64,000 bases of DNA from Microbacterium sp. SORGH_AS_0862 (GCF_030818795.1 NZ_JAUTAY010000001.1:620001-684000); one strand, 5' to 3'. Positions 1-9,015 are shown, numbered from the stretch's first letter. Notes: a model not told the origin generated them from the letters alone. Translations and numbers: made by a program.

Positions 1-1946
1 GCGAGCACCGCGAGCGGCGCGACCAGGACGACCACCGCGGTGACGAACGGTCCGATCGTCGTGGAACCGAGAAGACCGGCCCACCCGGCGAAGTCCGTCG
101 TCGGGAACCCCGCCGCCAACGCGAACCGCCCGGCCGCGTCGGCACCCGCCTGCGCGCCCGCCCATACGGGGCCGGGGTCGGCGAGCAGGCCCCACACCGT
201 GCCGCCGTGCAGCTGAGCCCAGATGAGAGGGGCGAACAGCGCCAAGGCGGGGACACCGGTCCAGACGATCTGTCCCGCCCCTCGTCCGCCGCGTGCCACC
301 ACGACGAGCATCATCGCCAGCATCCAGACGATGATCAGAGCGGGTGCGAGCGACGGGGCACACGCGAGCACGCCCGCCAGCAACAGGGACGCCGCCCCCG
401 CCGCAGCCCACGACCGATGCGCGACGGCTCCGGCGTAGAACAGCCACGGCAGCAACAGGTGCACGATCACGCCCGTGGGCCTGCCGTCGACGAGAGCCGT
501 CCAGAAGGTGGGCGCGAGCGCCCAAGCGATCGCGGCGGTGTTGCGCAGCAGCGACCGGGACGTGAGGCGTGTCGCGGCGAACCAGCCGCCCAGTACCGCC
601 AGCGGCAGCGCGGAGAGCCACAGCACGATGAGGATCCGCGACGGATCCGCGGGCCAGAGCGAGCCGAGCAACGCCACGACGGCGGCGAACGGATCGGCCG
701 GCCCCGCCGCATCGAGCCCGGTCGCCCGGGCGCCGAACGCGGCGTCGGCCCAGAGCTGCCCGAGCGTCGCCCGCAGCGGCTCGAGTGCGCCGCCGCCGAG
801 AGCCGGCCACGCCAGGAGGGCGGGGAATGCGGCGGCTGAGACGACCAGCCCCGCCAGCACGAGCCACGCGCCGCCGCCCGTGAAGAAGTGGAGCTCGCCG
901 CGCACCGGCCGGTTCATCGCGTCGGCGTCCGCATCCGCATCGAAGCGCTGCCGGAGCGCCGATCTGGTGATGCGCAACAGGGAGAGCTGGGACCACGAGG
1001 CCGTTCGTGAGCGACGGATGACACCGCGGGATGCGGCGATCGCGCCCCACCGGAAGAAGGCGACGATCGATGCGCCCCACTCGGGCAGCACCCGCGAGGG
1101 CTGCTTCGCCACCAGCAGCGCGGCCGCGCGCCAGAGGGCCAGCGGGATGAGTGAGAGCAGGTGCAGCGGGACGGCCGCAGCCGGTGCGTAAGCCAGACGG
1201 CGGTGGATCTGGGCGAGTCGGCGCGCATAGGCGCGACGGCGCCGGGCCCGCCCGGTCGCGGCCGCGGGCAGGCCGGCCACGCCGTCGCCGGCGACAGCCA
1301 CCCGCGCGGTGGGCACGAGACTCACCCGGTGCCCCGCGAGGCGGGCGCGTACGCCGAGATCGAGGCCCTCGTCGGCGCCGCCGAGTGCGGGATCGACACC
1401 GCGGAGAGTGCGCCACAGGTCGGCGCGCACGAGCACGCCGCGCACATCGGCTCCGAGGACGTCCTCCTCACCGTCGTGCTGGCCCTGGTCGAGTTCGTCC
1501 TGCACCATCTCGACGGCCCGGCCGAACGATGTCATCGTCACGCCGAGCGAGACGATGCGGTCCGGGTCGTCCCACTCCACCAGCTTGGGCGCGACGACGG
1601 CGACCGAGGGTGCGCGCTCGAGCCCGGCGAGCAGGCGTTGCAGGGCGTCCGGTTCGGGTGCGGTGTCCTGGGCGAGAAGCCACACGAACTCGCCGCTGAT
1701 GCGCACCGACGCGAGCCGCACCGCGTCGGCGAACGACGTCGAGGCGCCGGCGGTGATCACGCCCTCGGCGCCGGATGCGGTGACCAACTGCGTGAGGGCG
1801 GAGTCCCCGCCGCAGAGCACGATCGTGAGCGCGTCGACCTGGCGGGTCTGGGCGGCGAGGGCGGACAGCGTGCGCTCGAGATGCGCCGCGGCGGCCGTAC
1901 GCCCTTCAGGGCGCACGACGAGGAGAGCGTGGACACGGGCCGACAT
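1..1946 (-). CDS. Large membrane glycosyltransferase, family 2 (3' end cut by window)
   Basis: The frame is open from ATG at 1946 to the window edge, at least 648 codons. Residues 1 to about 215 are a GT-A fold: a short beta start, an acceptor segment with a DTAPEPD stretch, and a GGADEGLDLGVRARLAG block typical of GT2 enzymes. From about residue 235 hydrophobic helices alternate with loops, so this is a polytopic enzyme expected to add sugars to a lipid-linked or wall polymer at the membrane. Large GT2-plus-membrane proteins of this kind are common in Actinobacteria. It is divergent from nothing: whiB lies upstream on the same strand. A TANNNT box 9 nt before the ATG supports the start. The exact sugar and acceptor cannot be read from the sequence. 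Confidence 0.85.
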   Translation of the reverse strand, partial: MSARVHALLVVRPEGRTAAAAHLERTLSALAAQTRQVDALTIVLCGGDSALTQLVTASGAEGVITAGASTSFADAVRLASVRISGEFVWLLAQDTAPEPDALQRLLAGLERAPSVAVVAPKLVEWDDPDRIVSLGVTMTSFGRAVEMVQDELDQGQHDGEEDVLGADVRGVLVRADLWRTLRGVDPALGGADEGLDLGVRARLAGHRVSLVPTARVAVAGDGVAGLPAAATGRARRRRAYARRLAQIHRRLAYAPAAAVPLHLLSLIPLALWRAAALLVAKQPSRVLPEWGASIVAFFRWGAIAASRGVIRRSRTASWSQLSLLRITRSALRQRFDADADADAMNRPVRGELHFFTGGGAWLVLAGLVVSAAAFPALLAWPALGGGALEPLRATLGQLWADAAFGARATGLDAAGPADPFAAVVALLGSLWPADPSRILIVLWLSALPLAVLGGWFAATRLTSRSLLRNTAAIAWALAPTFWTALVDGRPTGVIVHLLLPWLFYAGAVAHRSWAAAGAASLLLAGVLACAPSLAPALIIVWMLAMMLVVVARGGRGAGQIVWTGVPALALFAPLIWAQLHGGTVWGLLADPGPVWAGAQAGADAAGRFALAAGFPTTDFAGWAGLLGSTTIGPFVTAVVVLVAPLAVL

Positions 1947-1955
1947 GACTGAGCC

Positions 1956-1961
1956 AGCCTA
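1956..1961 (-). promoter_or_regulatory. Putative -10 box (TAGGCT), leaderless type
   Basis: TAGGCT on the minus strand lies 9 nt before the ATG at 1946, with no Shine-Dalgarno between. The geometry fits a leaderless transcript of the glycosyltransferase. Confidence 0.5.
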
Positions 1962-2020
1962 AGCACGGGTTCGCGACGCGCGAGGTGCACGCGCCGCAAT
2001 CGATGATCTCGACAGGGCGT

Positions 2021-2347
2021 TCAGCTCACACGACGCTTGAGTTTGCGACGCTCGCGCTCGCTGAGCCCGCCCCAGATCCCGAACCGCTCGTCGTTGCGCA
2101 GCGCGTACTCCAGGCATTCGTCGCGGACGTCGCAGGTCGTGCAGATGCGCTTCGCATCGCGGGTCGAGCCGCCCTTCTCGGGGAAGAACGCCTCCGGATC
2201 GGTCTGTGCGCACAGGGCATCCGTCTGCCAGGACAGCGGATTGTCGTCCTCCGCCGGAGCTTCGCGACGGACGCCGGGGACCCCGAGGAAGACCGGGTCG
2301 ACGTGCCAGTTGTCGGGAACGCCTGAGCGGTACGGTGCGCTCGCCAT
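2021..2347 (-). CDS. whiB: WhiB-family iron-sulfur regulator (WhiB2/WhmD type)
   Basis: A 108-residue protein with the complete WhiB signature: Cys46, Cys69, Cys72 and Cys78 (C-x22-C-x2-C-x5-C) to hold a [4Fe-4S] cluster, then GIWGG at 90-94 and a basic tail (ERERRKLKRR) for DNA or sigma-factor contact. The block ALCAQTDPEAFFPEKGGSTR matches Streptomyces WhiB and mycobacterial WhiB2, which control septation and cell division. ATG at 2347 is chosen because it is preceded by GGGGAGAG; the open frame extends further upstream but without family similarity. It sits between manA and a wall glycosyltransferase, as whiB2 does near manA/manB in mycobacteria. The upstream region (2348-2464) is unusually A+T-rich and probably carries its promoter. 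Confidence 0.93.
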   Translation of the reverse strand: MASAPYRSGVPDNWHVDPVFLGVPGVRREAPAEDDNPLSWQTDALCAQTDPEAFFPEKGGSTRDAKRICTTCDVRDECLEYALRNDERFGIWGGLSERERRKLKRRVS

Positions 2348-2464
2348 GTGCTCTCCCCACGATCTCGAAATCACGTCCCGCGGTGGGCGGGTGCCTAAAT
2401 TACACAGGTGTGATTCGAGGAAAGCAAGTCGCAGATCGTAAACCCTCAACCCACGCTTTAATCT

Positions 2465-3682
2465 TCACGACGCGCCGACGGCGTGTCGATGGAGCGGATT
2501 CGTTACGACGCGGCGATTCAACGTCCCCGGCATCGCGAGGAACAACTCCCCCGCACCGGTGACCTCGAGGTGCTGCTCGTCGGGCGTGGCGAACGCCGCG
2601 GCACCGGGCGTGAGCTGCACCCGCGCATCCGCGGCCGACACGATCGGCGCGCCGGCGGTCGCCACGGCGATGGCGGGTCCGCGAAGACGGACACGACGCA
2701 CCTCGCCCTCATCGACCGTCACACGCAGCAGCTCGAAGTCGGGGATGCCGGGAGCGAAGACGTCGACGCCCGGCTCCCCCACGATCGCGGGCAGCCTCGG
2801 CGCGTCTCCGGGCGTCGTGTCGAGGATGCGCAACAGCTCGTCGACGTCGATGTGCTTGGGGGTCAGCCCCCCGCGCAGCACGTTGTCGCTGGCCGCCATG
2901 ATCTCGACGCCGAGGCCAGCGAGATAGGCGTGCAGCACGCCGGCCGGTACGAAGATCGCCTCGCCTCGCGCCAGCACGACGTGGTTCATGAGCAGCGCCA
3001 CCACGACGCCGGGATCCGACGGGTAGGCGTCGGCGATCCTGGCCAGCGCGGCGAAGTGGTCGGTGGGCGTCGCCTCGGCCGCCTCCCGCACCGCGGAGAT
3101 CACCTCGTCGACGACACTCTGCGCCCGGCCGGAGAGCAGCCAGCCCAGGACGTCGCGCAGCGTCGAGGCTTCGTCTGCCCCCTCGAGTGCCTTGCCGAGC
3201 GCCGTCACGCCGTCATTCGACGGAAGAACGGCGAGGATGTCCCGCGTCGCCGTCAGAGGCCGGAGCCCCGCGAGCGCCTCGAAACGGTCGCTGACAGCGA
3301 CGATCACCTCGGGCTTGTGGTTGTCGTCTTTATAGGTGCGGTGCGCCGCATCCCGAGCGACACCGGCCGTCTCCTCCCGCGCGAAGCCCTCGACGGCCTG
3401 CGCTCGCGAGGGGTGCACCTGGATCGACAGGGGCGAGCCCGCGGCCAGCAGCTTGAGCAGGTAAGGCAGTCGTGTGGCCCGGCCCGCATCCGCGTCCTGC
3501 GCGTCGAACCAGGCGTCCAGGGTCATCCCGAGGGAAGGGAGCTGGGCGGGTGATCCGGGATGGTCGCCGAACCACACCTCCGCTTCAGGGGCACCGGAGG
3601 GCTCGCGGCCCTGCAGTTCTGCGATGAGATGGGAAGAGCCCCACGAGTAGTCACGGGGGACGTTGGTCAGCTGCGCCAGCAC
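2465..3682 (-). CDS. manA: Mannose-6-phosphate isomerase, class I
   Basis: Interconverts fructose-6-phosphate and mannose-6-phosphate, feeding GDP-mannose and mannosylated wall glycans. At 405 residues it has normal family length. The zinc site is visible: Gln88 and His90 in IQVHP, Glu125 in HKPE, and a later His in FVPAGVLHAYLAG; the RGGLTPKH motif follows. GTG at 3682 is supported by a TAGGCT box 6 nt upstream. It is divergent from the first polysaccharide polymerase-like gene, so one short intergenic region drives both. A cytosolic enzyme. Confidence 0.95.
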   Translation of the reverse strand: MLAQLTNVPRDYSWGSSHLIAELQGREPSGAPEAEVWFGDHPGSPAQLPSLGMTLDAWFDAQDADAGRATRLPYLLKLLAAGSPLSIQVHPSRAQAVEGFAREETAGVARDAAHRTYKDDNHKPEVIVAVSDRFEALAGLRPLTATRDILAVLPSNDGVTALGKALEGADEASTLRDVLGWLLSGRAQSVVDEVISAVREAAEATPTDHFAALARIADAYPSDPGVVVALLMNHVVLARGEAIFVPAGVLHAYLAGLGVEIMAASDNVLRGGLTPKHIDVDELLRILDTTPGDAPRLPAIVGEPGVDVFAPGIPDFELLRVTVDEGEVRRVRLRGPAIAVATAGAPIVSAADARVQLTPGAAAFATPDEQHLEVTGAGELFLAMPGTLNRRVVTNPLHRHAVGAS

Positions 3683-3688
3683 ACCCCC

Positions 3689-3694
3689 AGCCTA
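3689..3694 (-). promoter_or_regulatory. Putative -10 box (TAGGCT) of manA
   Basis: TAGGCT on the minus strand, 6 nt before the GTG at 3682; leaderless geometry. It is back to back with the box at 3709-3714 for the divergent gene. Confidence 0.5.
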
Positions 3695-3708
3695 GAAGGG
3701 TCCCGGGA

Positions 3709-3714
3709 TAATCT
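3709..3714 (+). promoter_or_regulatory. Putative -10 box (TAATCT)
   Basis: TAATCT (overlapping GATAAT) ends 9 nt before the ATG at 3724. There is no Shine-Dalgarno, so a leaderless message is likely. Confidence 0.45.
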
Positions 3715-3723
3715 GGGGGCATC

Positions 3724-5133
3724 ATGGCCGTCCGAACCCAACATCCGGCAGGTCCCGCGCCCGCACCGCCGCTGCGTGAGCGCACGGGACACCTGTTGCT
3801 GCGCGCGTGGTGCGTCTTCGTCGTCTTCCAGGCGATCGCGGGCACCGCGTGGACGTTGGCTTTCGGCGTGACCGTATCGACCGTGATCGTCGTCGCCACC
3901 GCGGTCGTCTCCCTCGTCGTGTGGCTCCTCGTCCGACCGCCGGTCGACATGCGCCGCCTGCCGTGGTTCGTCCTCGCGTACGGCATCTGGGCGACCGCCT
4001 CGCTCATCTGGTCGGCGTGGCCGGCGACGACGGGCACCACGCTGGCACTGTGGCTGATCACGACGGGCCAGGGCCTGTTCGTGGCGGCGATGCTCACCTG
4101 GCGCGAGATCGTCGCCGCCGTCTCGGCGGCGCTGAAGTGGGCGCTCGGACTGTCGCTCGCCTTCGAGCTCGTCGTGTCGCTGCTGGTCCGACGCCCCCTC
4201 CTTCCCGGCTGGGTGCTTCCGGAACGCGGCGTGAAGTACGACCCGATCGTCTACTGGTCGCGCAACAACCTCTTCGATCTCGACGGGCGCATCCAGGGCA
4301 TCCAGGGCAACGCCAACCTCCTCGCGGTCATCGCGCTGCTCGGGCTGATCGTCTTCTCCGTCCGCTGGGCGGCGCACGCCGAGCGGCGGGCGTCCGCGAT
4401 CGTGTGGATCGCGATCGCAGCGCTGCTGTTCGTCCATGCCGGCTCCGCGACCGCCTACCTCTCCGCGGCGGCCGTCCTCGTCGTGCTCGTGACGGTGCTC
4501 CTCATGCGGACCGTCACGAAGCCGGGTGGACGCACGGTGTACTACGCGGCTTACGCCGGCGTGGCTCTCGCCGGTGCCGCCGTCCTCTTCTTCGCGCGCG
4601 ACACGCTCTTCGCGGCTCTCGGCCGGTCGGCGGATCTGACCGGCCGAGAGGGCATCTGGGAGCAGGTGCTGGCGAGAGCCGTCGAGCACCCCGTGATCGG
4701 ATGGGGCTTCGCCTCGCCGTGGCTGCCGTGGGACAGCCACTTCGACGGCTGGATCGTCGACCACGGCGAGACGGTCATGCAGGCGCACAACATGTGGATC
4801 GACGTCTTCCTGCAGCTCGGCGTGATCGGCGTGTTCCTGATGGCGGGCGCCTACGCGACCTTCATCTGGCGCGCCTGGTTCTTCGCGATCGACCGCCCCC
4901 GATGGGATCTGCGCGATGACCGACCGTACTCGCCGTTGACGCTGCTGCCCACGCTCGTCGCCACCGTCCTGCTCGTGCAGGGTCTCGCCGAGTCCGGCCC
5001 GCTGGTGGTGTGGGGCTGGATGCTCATCGTGCTGCTCGGACTCAAGGTGCGGCAGTCGCCGCTGCTCGGCGTCGGCCCGGCGGAGACGTCGTGGCGTATC
5101 GAACGCGGCGACCCCGTGTCGGAACAGGGATGA
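3724..5133 (+). CDS. O-antigen ligase/polymerase-like membrane protein (Wzy_C type), copy 1
   Basis: A 469-residue protein with about ten to twelve hydrophobic segments. A large loop holds GREGIWEQVLARAVEHPVIG, and NMWIDVFLQLGVIGVF lies in the C-terminal half; both are hallmarks of the O-antigen ligase/Wzy family (PF04932). Family members polymerise or transfer lipid-linked glycans on the outer face of the membrane. In a monoderm actinobacterium the likely job is to join or polymerise a wall or exopolysaccharide glycan. Its stop overlaps the start of a second protein of the same type (ATGA), so the two are co-translated. It could equally be a ligase or a polymerase; the acceptor is unknown. 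Confidence 0.85.
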   Translation: MAVRTQHPAGPAPAPPLRERTGHLLLRAWCVFVVFQAIAGTAWTLAFGVTVSTVIVVATAVVSLVVWLLVRPPVDMRRLPWFVLAYGIWATASLIWSAWPATTGTTLALWLITTGQGLFVAAMLTWREIVAAVSAALKWALGLSLAFELVVSLLVRRPLLPGWVLPERGVKYDPIVYWSRNNLFDLDGRIQGIQGNANLLAVIALLGLIVFSVRWAAHAERRASAIVWIAIAALLFVHAGSATAYLSAAAVLVVLVTVLLMRTVTKPGGRTVYYAAYAGVALAGAAVLFFARDTLFAALGRSADLTGREGIWEQVLARAVEHPVIGWGFASPWLPWDSHFDGWIVDHGETVMQAHNMWIDVFLQLGVIGVFLMAGAYATFIWRAWFFAIDRPRWDLRDDRPYSPLTLLPTLVATVLLVQGLAESGPLVVWGWMLIVLLGLKVRQSPLLGVGPAETSWRIERGDPVSEQG

Positions 5134-6437
5134 TCGCCGCCTCCGCCTCCAGTGCGGGCGAACTGCTGCGCTCGGCCCGGATGGCGCGCGCATTCACCCT
5201 CGTCGTCTTCGGCACGACTTTCGGCGCCTTCGCCATCGAACGCCTCATGGGCCGGGTGACCTACGTGACGATGGTCGCGGGACTGTGCGCCCTCGCCGTC
5301 GCCATGCTCGTCGCGCGCCGCGGGGAGCTGTCGCCGCTGCGACTGGCCTCGGCGACGCTCGCCCTCTTCCTCGGGTGGACGTTGGTGAGCGTCTTCTGGT
5401 CGACCGATCAGCCCAAATCCCTCATCGGCTGGGTGGCACTGGCGGCGCTGTCGCTGCTGGGCGTCACGATCGCCCACGTGCGCGACACCCTGCAGACCGC
5501 CCGGGCGCTGGGGGACGTCATGCGGTGGCTGCTCGCGGTCTCCCTGGGCGTCGAGATCCTCTTCGGCATCCTCATCGACATGCCGTTCCCGCTGTTGGGA
5601 GTGCAGGGTCTCATCGCCGAGCTCGGCCCCGTACAGGGGATCTTCGGCACCCGTAACGCGCTCGGCTTCGTGGCGCTGCTCGCGCTCATCACCTTCCTGG
5701 TCGAGTGGCGCACCCAGTCCGTGCGCCCCGGGCTCGCCGTCGTCTCCGTGCTGCTCGCGGGCGGGATGGCCGTCCTCAGCGACTCCCCCACCGTGATCGT
5801 GATCGCCCTCATCGTGGGCCTGGCCACCCTGACACTCATGGTGGTGCGCCACACCCGAGCCGAGTCGAGGCCCATGCTGCAGGCGACGCTTGCCGGGATC
5901 GTGGTGGTCGCCTTGGCGGTGGCCTACGCCGCCCGCGGCCCGATCATCGCCATGCTCGGCGCCGGCAGCGACTTCTCGACCCGCGCGGATCTGTGGAACA
6001 CGATCCTGGACTACGTCCGGTACCACCCGGTACAGGGATGGGGGTGGTACGGCACCTGGTCGACGACCGAGTTCCCTTTCCTCTCCATCAACGTGAACCT
6101 CGGCGAGCGGCACGCTTCGGCGCTCAACGCCTATTTCGACATCCTCCTGCAGGTGGGATGGTTCGGCCTGCTGCTGTTCGCCGGGTTCTGTGCCATCGCG
6201 CTCGTGCGGTCGTGGCTCGAGGCCAGCAACCGGCGAGCGGTCGTATACACCTGGACCCCCCTCATCCTCACCGCGCTGCTCGTCGATTCGGTGTTCGAGA
6301 GCTTCACCCTGTTCGGATACGGATGGCTGCTTCTGGTGGTGTGCGCCAGCCGCGCCGGGCAGTCCCGCTCGTGGCGGGATCGCCTCGACGGCGGTGATCA
6401 GGTCGCGCCCGTCCTGCCGGAGGCGCCTGCCCGCTGA
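5130..6437 (+). CDS. O-antigen ligase/polymerase-like membrane protein, copy 2
   Basis: A 435-residue polytopic protein, distantly related to the preceding one. It has the same loop pattern (FSTRADLWNTILDYVRYHPVQGWGW and NAYFDILLQVGWFG), matching the Wzy/ligase family. ATG at 5130 overlaps the previous stop (ATGA), which fixes the start; the frame continues 120 nt upstream inside the first gene but gives no family sequence. Tandem paralogues suggest two related but separate polymerisation or ligation reactions, or a heteromeric enzyme. The galactofuranosyltransferase-like gene follows 45 bp later with its own likely promoter. Confidence 0.83.
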   Translation: MIAASASSAGELLRSARMARAFTLVVFGTTFGAFAIERLMGRVTYVTMVAGLCALAVAMLVARRGELSPLRLASATLALFLGWTLVSVFWSTDQPKSLIGWVALAALSLLGVTIAHVRDTLQTARALGDVMRWLLAVSLGVEILFGILIDMPFPLLGVQGLIAELGPVQGIFGTRNALGFVALLALITFLVEWRTQSVRPGLAVVSVLLAGGMAVLSDSPTVIVIALIVGLATLTLMVVRHTRAESRPMLQATLAGIVVVALAVAYAARGPIIAMLGAGSDFSTRADLWNTILDYVRYHPVQGWGWYGTWSTTEFPFLSINVNLGERHASALNAYFDILLQVGWFGLLLFAGFCAIALVRSWLEASNRRAVVYTWTPLILTALLVDSVFESFTLFGYGWLLLVVCASRAGQSRSWRDRLDGGDQVAPVLPEAPAR

Positions 6438-6467
6438 TGCGTCCAGTCGGTTCCGAGACGCGCGGGG

Positions 6468-6473
6468 TAGTAT
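6468..6473 (+). promoter_or_regulatory. Putative -10 box (TAGTAT)
   Basis: TAGTAT lies 9 nt before the ATG at 6483 and there is no Shine-Dalgarno; leaderless geometry. Confidence 0.5.
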
Positions 6474-6482
6474 CGGGTCGCT

Positions 6483-7487
6483 ATGGCCGCCGCATCCGAG
6501 AGTCCCGACGTGCCCTCCCACACCCCCTTTGATCCCGCATCCGCCACGATCGTGGTCGTCACCTACAACCGTTCCGCTCTGCTGACGCGGCTGCTGACCA
6601 GCGTGGCGGCGATGGATCCCGCTCCCGGCCACCTCGTCGTGATCGACAACGCCTCGACCGACGAGACCGCCGAGGTCATCGAGCAGTTCCGCCCGCGCCT
6701 GAACACGCAGGTCGTGTATCGCCGTCTCGAGACGAACACCGGCGGCTCCGGCGGGTTCAGCGAGGGGATGCGCACCGCCTACGAGCTCGGCTCCGCGTGG
6801 ATCTGGCTCATGGACGACGACGTCGAGGTGCTTCCCGACGGCCTGGCACGCATGGGGAAGTGGGCCCCGCGCTTCAAGAGCATCCAGGGCAGGCGCTACG
6901 ACTACGACGGCAGCGAGTTCTACTGGCAGTACCGCGTGGCCGACCGCATGGGCATCCCGATCCCCTTCGCCCCCGCCGGCTTCGACGCCTCCGGGTTCAA
7001 GGAGATGAACTCCGGCTGTTTCGAGGGGATGTTCATCCATCGCGACATCGTGTCGCGGATCGGGCTCCCCGATCCCCGGTTCTTCATCTACTGGGACGAC
7101 CAGCTCTACGGCTGGCTGGCCTCACGCGTCACGACCTCGGTCATCGTCGACGAATTCGTGCTTCGCCGAACGCGCGAGATCAAGCAGTGGGACATGGGCA
7201 TCCGCCACATGAACGCCTCGAGCGACGCGTACCGCTACTACATCATGCGCAACCGCGCCTACATCAAGCGTTACTACCGCGAGCTGGGCGTGTACAACCC
7301 GTTCCTGTTCGGCCTCGGCACCGCGATGACCTTCGCCAAGGAGCTCATCCGACTGGTGGTCGTCGAACGCAAGGTGCGCGGCACGAGCAACCTGTTCCGC
7401 GGCCTTCGCGACGGTCGCAAGATCGCGCGCGACCGGTCGTGGAAGCCGATGCCGCCGCTCACGCAGCAGCCTCAGCCCGCCGCGTAG
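6483..7487 (+). CDS. Family 2 glycosyltransferase, galactofuranosyltransferase-like
   Basis: A 334-residue GT-A enzyme. TIVVVTYNRSALL opens the fold, NASTDET binds the nucleotide, ETNTGGSGGFSEGM is the sugar-acceptor strand seen in GlfT-type galactofuranosyltransferases, and WLMDDDVEVLPD carries the metal-binding DDD. There is no signal or membrane segment; it should act at the cytosolic face of the membrane. Nearby wzm/wzt and glf (UDP-galactopyranose mutase) supply UDP-Galf and an exporter, as in the mycobacterial GlfT1-Wzm-Wzt group, so Galf transfer is the best inference. Its last 16 bp overlap, tail to tail, the natural end of the ABC ATPase gene on the other strand. Confidence 0.85.
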   Translation: MAAASESPDVPSHTPFDPASATIVVVTYNRSALLTRLLTSVAAMDPAPGHLVVIDNASTDETAEVIEQFRPRLNTQVVYRRLETNTGGSGGFSEGMRTAYELGSAWIWLMDDDVEVLPDGLARMGKWAPRFKSIQGRRYDYDGSEFYWQYRVADRMGIPIPFAPAGFDASGFKEMNSGCFEGMFIHRDIVSRIGLPDPRFFIYWDDQLYGWLASRVTTSVIVDEFVLRRTREIKQWDMGIRHMNASSDAYRYYIMRNRAYIKRYYRELGVYNPFLFGLGTAMTFAKELIRLVVVERKVRGTSNLFRGLRDGRKIARDRSWKPMPPLTQQPQPAA

Positions 7488-8216
7488 TCGGCGTTGTAGC
7501 GCTCGAGGACCTCGCCGATCGGCGCGGTCCATCTTCAGCGCACCCCTGTCGAGATAGAGGCCGCGCGTGCAGAAACGGCGCAGATCCTTCTCATTGTGGC
7601 TCACGAAGAAGAGCGTCCGTCCGTCGGCGAGCAGTTCGTCGATACGGCGATAGCACTTCTCCCGGAAGGCCTTGTCGCCCACGGCGAGCACCTCGTCGAC
7701 GAGCAGGATCGGCTCCTCCAGCTGGGAGACGACGGCGAAGGCGAGCCGCACCTTCATCCCGTTCGACAGGTGCTTGTACGGCGTGTCGACGAAATCGTGG
7801 AGCTCGGCGAAATCGATGATCGAGTCGAAGCGCCGCGAGATCTCGGCGCGACTCATGCCGTGCAGCCCGGAGGTCAGACGGACGTTCTCGCGCACCGTGA
7901 GGTCGCCGACGAAGCCGCCGGTGATCTCGATGAGCGGGGCCACGCCACCGAGGACGCGAACGGAGCCCTCGTCGGGCAGGAGGACGCCGGCGACGAGCTT
8001 GAGGAGCGTGGACTTGCCCTGCCCGTTGCGTCCCACGACACCGATCGATTCTCCCGGGGCGACGGTGAAGGTGACGTCCCGCAGCGGCCAGAACTCGCCC
8101 GGGCGGGCGCGCCGGGATGCGCCGCCGAACAGGTCCTTGAGGCTGCGCCGCCCCCGCCGGTTGCGCCGGAACCGGACGCCAAGCTCCTGCACATCGATCG
8201 CGACGTCCGCGGCCAT
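7472..8216 (-). CDS. wzt: Polysaccharide ABC exporter ATPase, Wzt type, with a +1 frameshift near its 3' end
   Basis: ABC ATPase with Walker A (GRNGQGKST), the signature region HLSNGMKVRLAFA, Walker B (ILLVDEVLAVGD) and the H-loop (FVSHNEKDL). It powers export of a lipid-linked glycan through the Wzm channel. ATG at 8216 overlaps the wzm stop. The frame runs correctly to GALKMD and then shifts. One base removed at about 7522-7530 restores APIGEVLERYNADYAAG and a TGA at 7472, giving about 247 residues, the normal length for a Wzt without a glycan-binding extension. Unrepaired, the frame would run on to 7122 through the antisense of the neighbouring gene, which looks non-biological. Most likely a sequencing error; true loss of the C-terminus is possible. 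Confidence 0.85.
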
Positions 8217-9007
8217 CACAGCTCCTTCAGCACGGGTCGCTCGAGGCGTCGGAACACGAGCACGCCCAGCCCGAGGATCGCCAGGCTCACGACCGCGCCG
8301 GTGACCACGGAGAGGGTATCCCACTGGTCCGGGAAGAACCCCGCGCGGTACAGCGTGAAGATGCCCGCGAGCGGGTTGAACGCCGCGACCTCGCGAAAGC
8401 CCGCGGGCAGGTCCGAGACCCCGTAGATGATCGGCGAGGCATAGAAGAGAGCCCGCAGGATGAGTCGGGTCGTACGCTCCAGGTCTCCCCAGAGCACGCA
8501 CAGCGGTGCGACGATGAGTCCCAGCCCGACCAGCAAGGCGACCTGCAGCAACACCGCGACCGGGAACAGGAACAGGCCCCATCCGACCGTCGCTCCTGCG
8601 AACACCGCGAAGAGCACGAGCACGGGCATCGAGCACAGGAACTCGACGCCTTTGCTCAGCACGATGCGATTGATCCAGATCGACCGCGGGATGGCCGTGG
8701 ACCTCACGAGTCGGGCGTCCTTGTTGAACGCGCGGGTGAAGTCGGTGACCGCCGCGTTGAACCAGACCCAGGGCAGCAGCGCTGTGATGAGGAAGACGAT
8801 GTAGGGCTTCTCGCCCACATCCCGCCCGAAGACCTGCGTGAAGACGAACCAGTAGATGGCGCTCATCACGAGTGGATCGAGCACGGACCACAGATAGCCG
8901 AGTGCACTGGTCGCGTATCGGACCTTCAGGTCGCGGGCCGACAGGAGCCACAGCGAGTGGAGGTAGCGCCGCCGGGATCCGGGGGCACCGACAGCGGCTG
9001 AGCTCAT
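8216..9007 (-). CDS. wzm: Polysaccharide ABC exporter permease, Wzm type
   Basis: A 263-residue ABC-2 permease with six hydrophobic segments: a cytoplasmic N-terminal amphipathic start (LWLLSARDLKVRYATSALGYLWSVLDPL) followed by helices ending in LILRALFYASPIIYGVSDLP and a short C-terminal tail RPVLKEL. With the adjoining Wzt it should form a homodimeric exporter of an undecaprenyl- or decaprenyl-linked glycan. ATG at 9007 is preferred, with a TAGACT box 8 nt upstream; a GTG at 9028 in the same frame is an alternative. Stop and wzt start overlap (TGATG). Encoded next to glf, hence probably a galactan exporter. Confidence 0.9.
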   Translation of the reverse strand: MSSAAVGAPGSRRRYLHSLWLLSARDLKVRYATSALGYLWSVLDPLVMSAIYWFVFTQVFGRDVGEKPYIVFLITALLPWVWFNAAVTDFTRAFNKDARLVRSTAIPRSIWINRIVLSKGVEFLCSMPVLVLFAVFAGATVGWGLFLFPVAVLLQVALLVGLGLIVAPLCVLWGDLERTTRLILRALFYASPIIYGVSDLPAGFREVAAFNPLAGIFTLYRAGFFPDQWDTLSVVTGAVVSLAILGLGVLVFRRLERPVLKEL

Positions 9008-9015
9008 CGTCGTCG

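Noticed and set aside
207..1228. Several plus-strand frames at the left end
   Set aside because: All are antisense to the continuous glycosyltransferase frame and show shadow composition.
4851..7040. 729-codon minus-strand frame opposite the polymerase-like genes
   Set aside because: Antisense shadow rich in Arg, Gly, Glu and His with no domain; the plus-strand genes are clear.
7122..7471. C-terminal extension of Wzt in the unrepaired frame
   Set aside because: It is the antisense of the conserved glycosyltransferase and has no family similarity.
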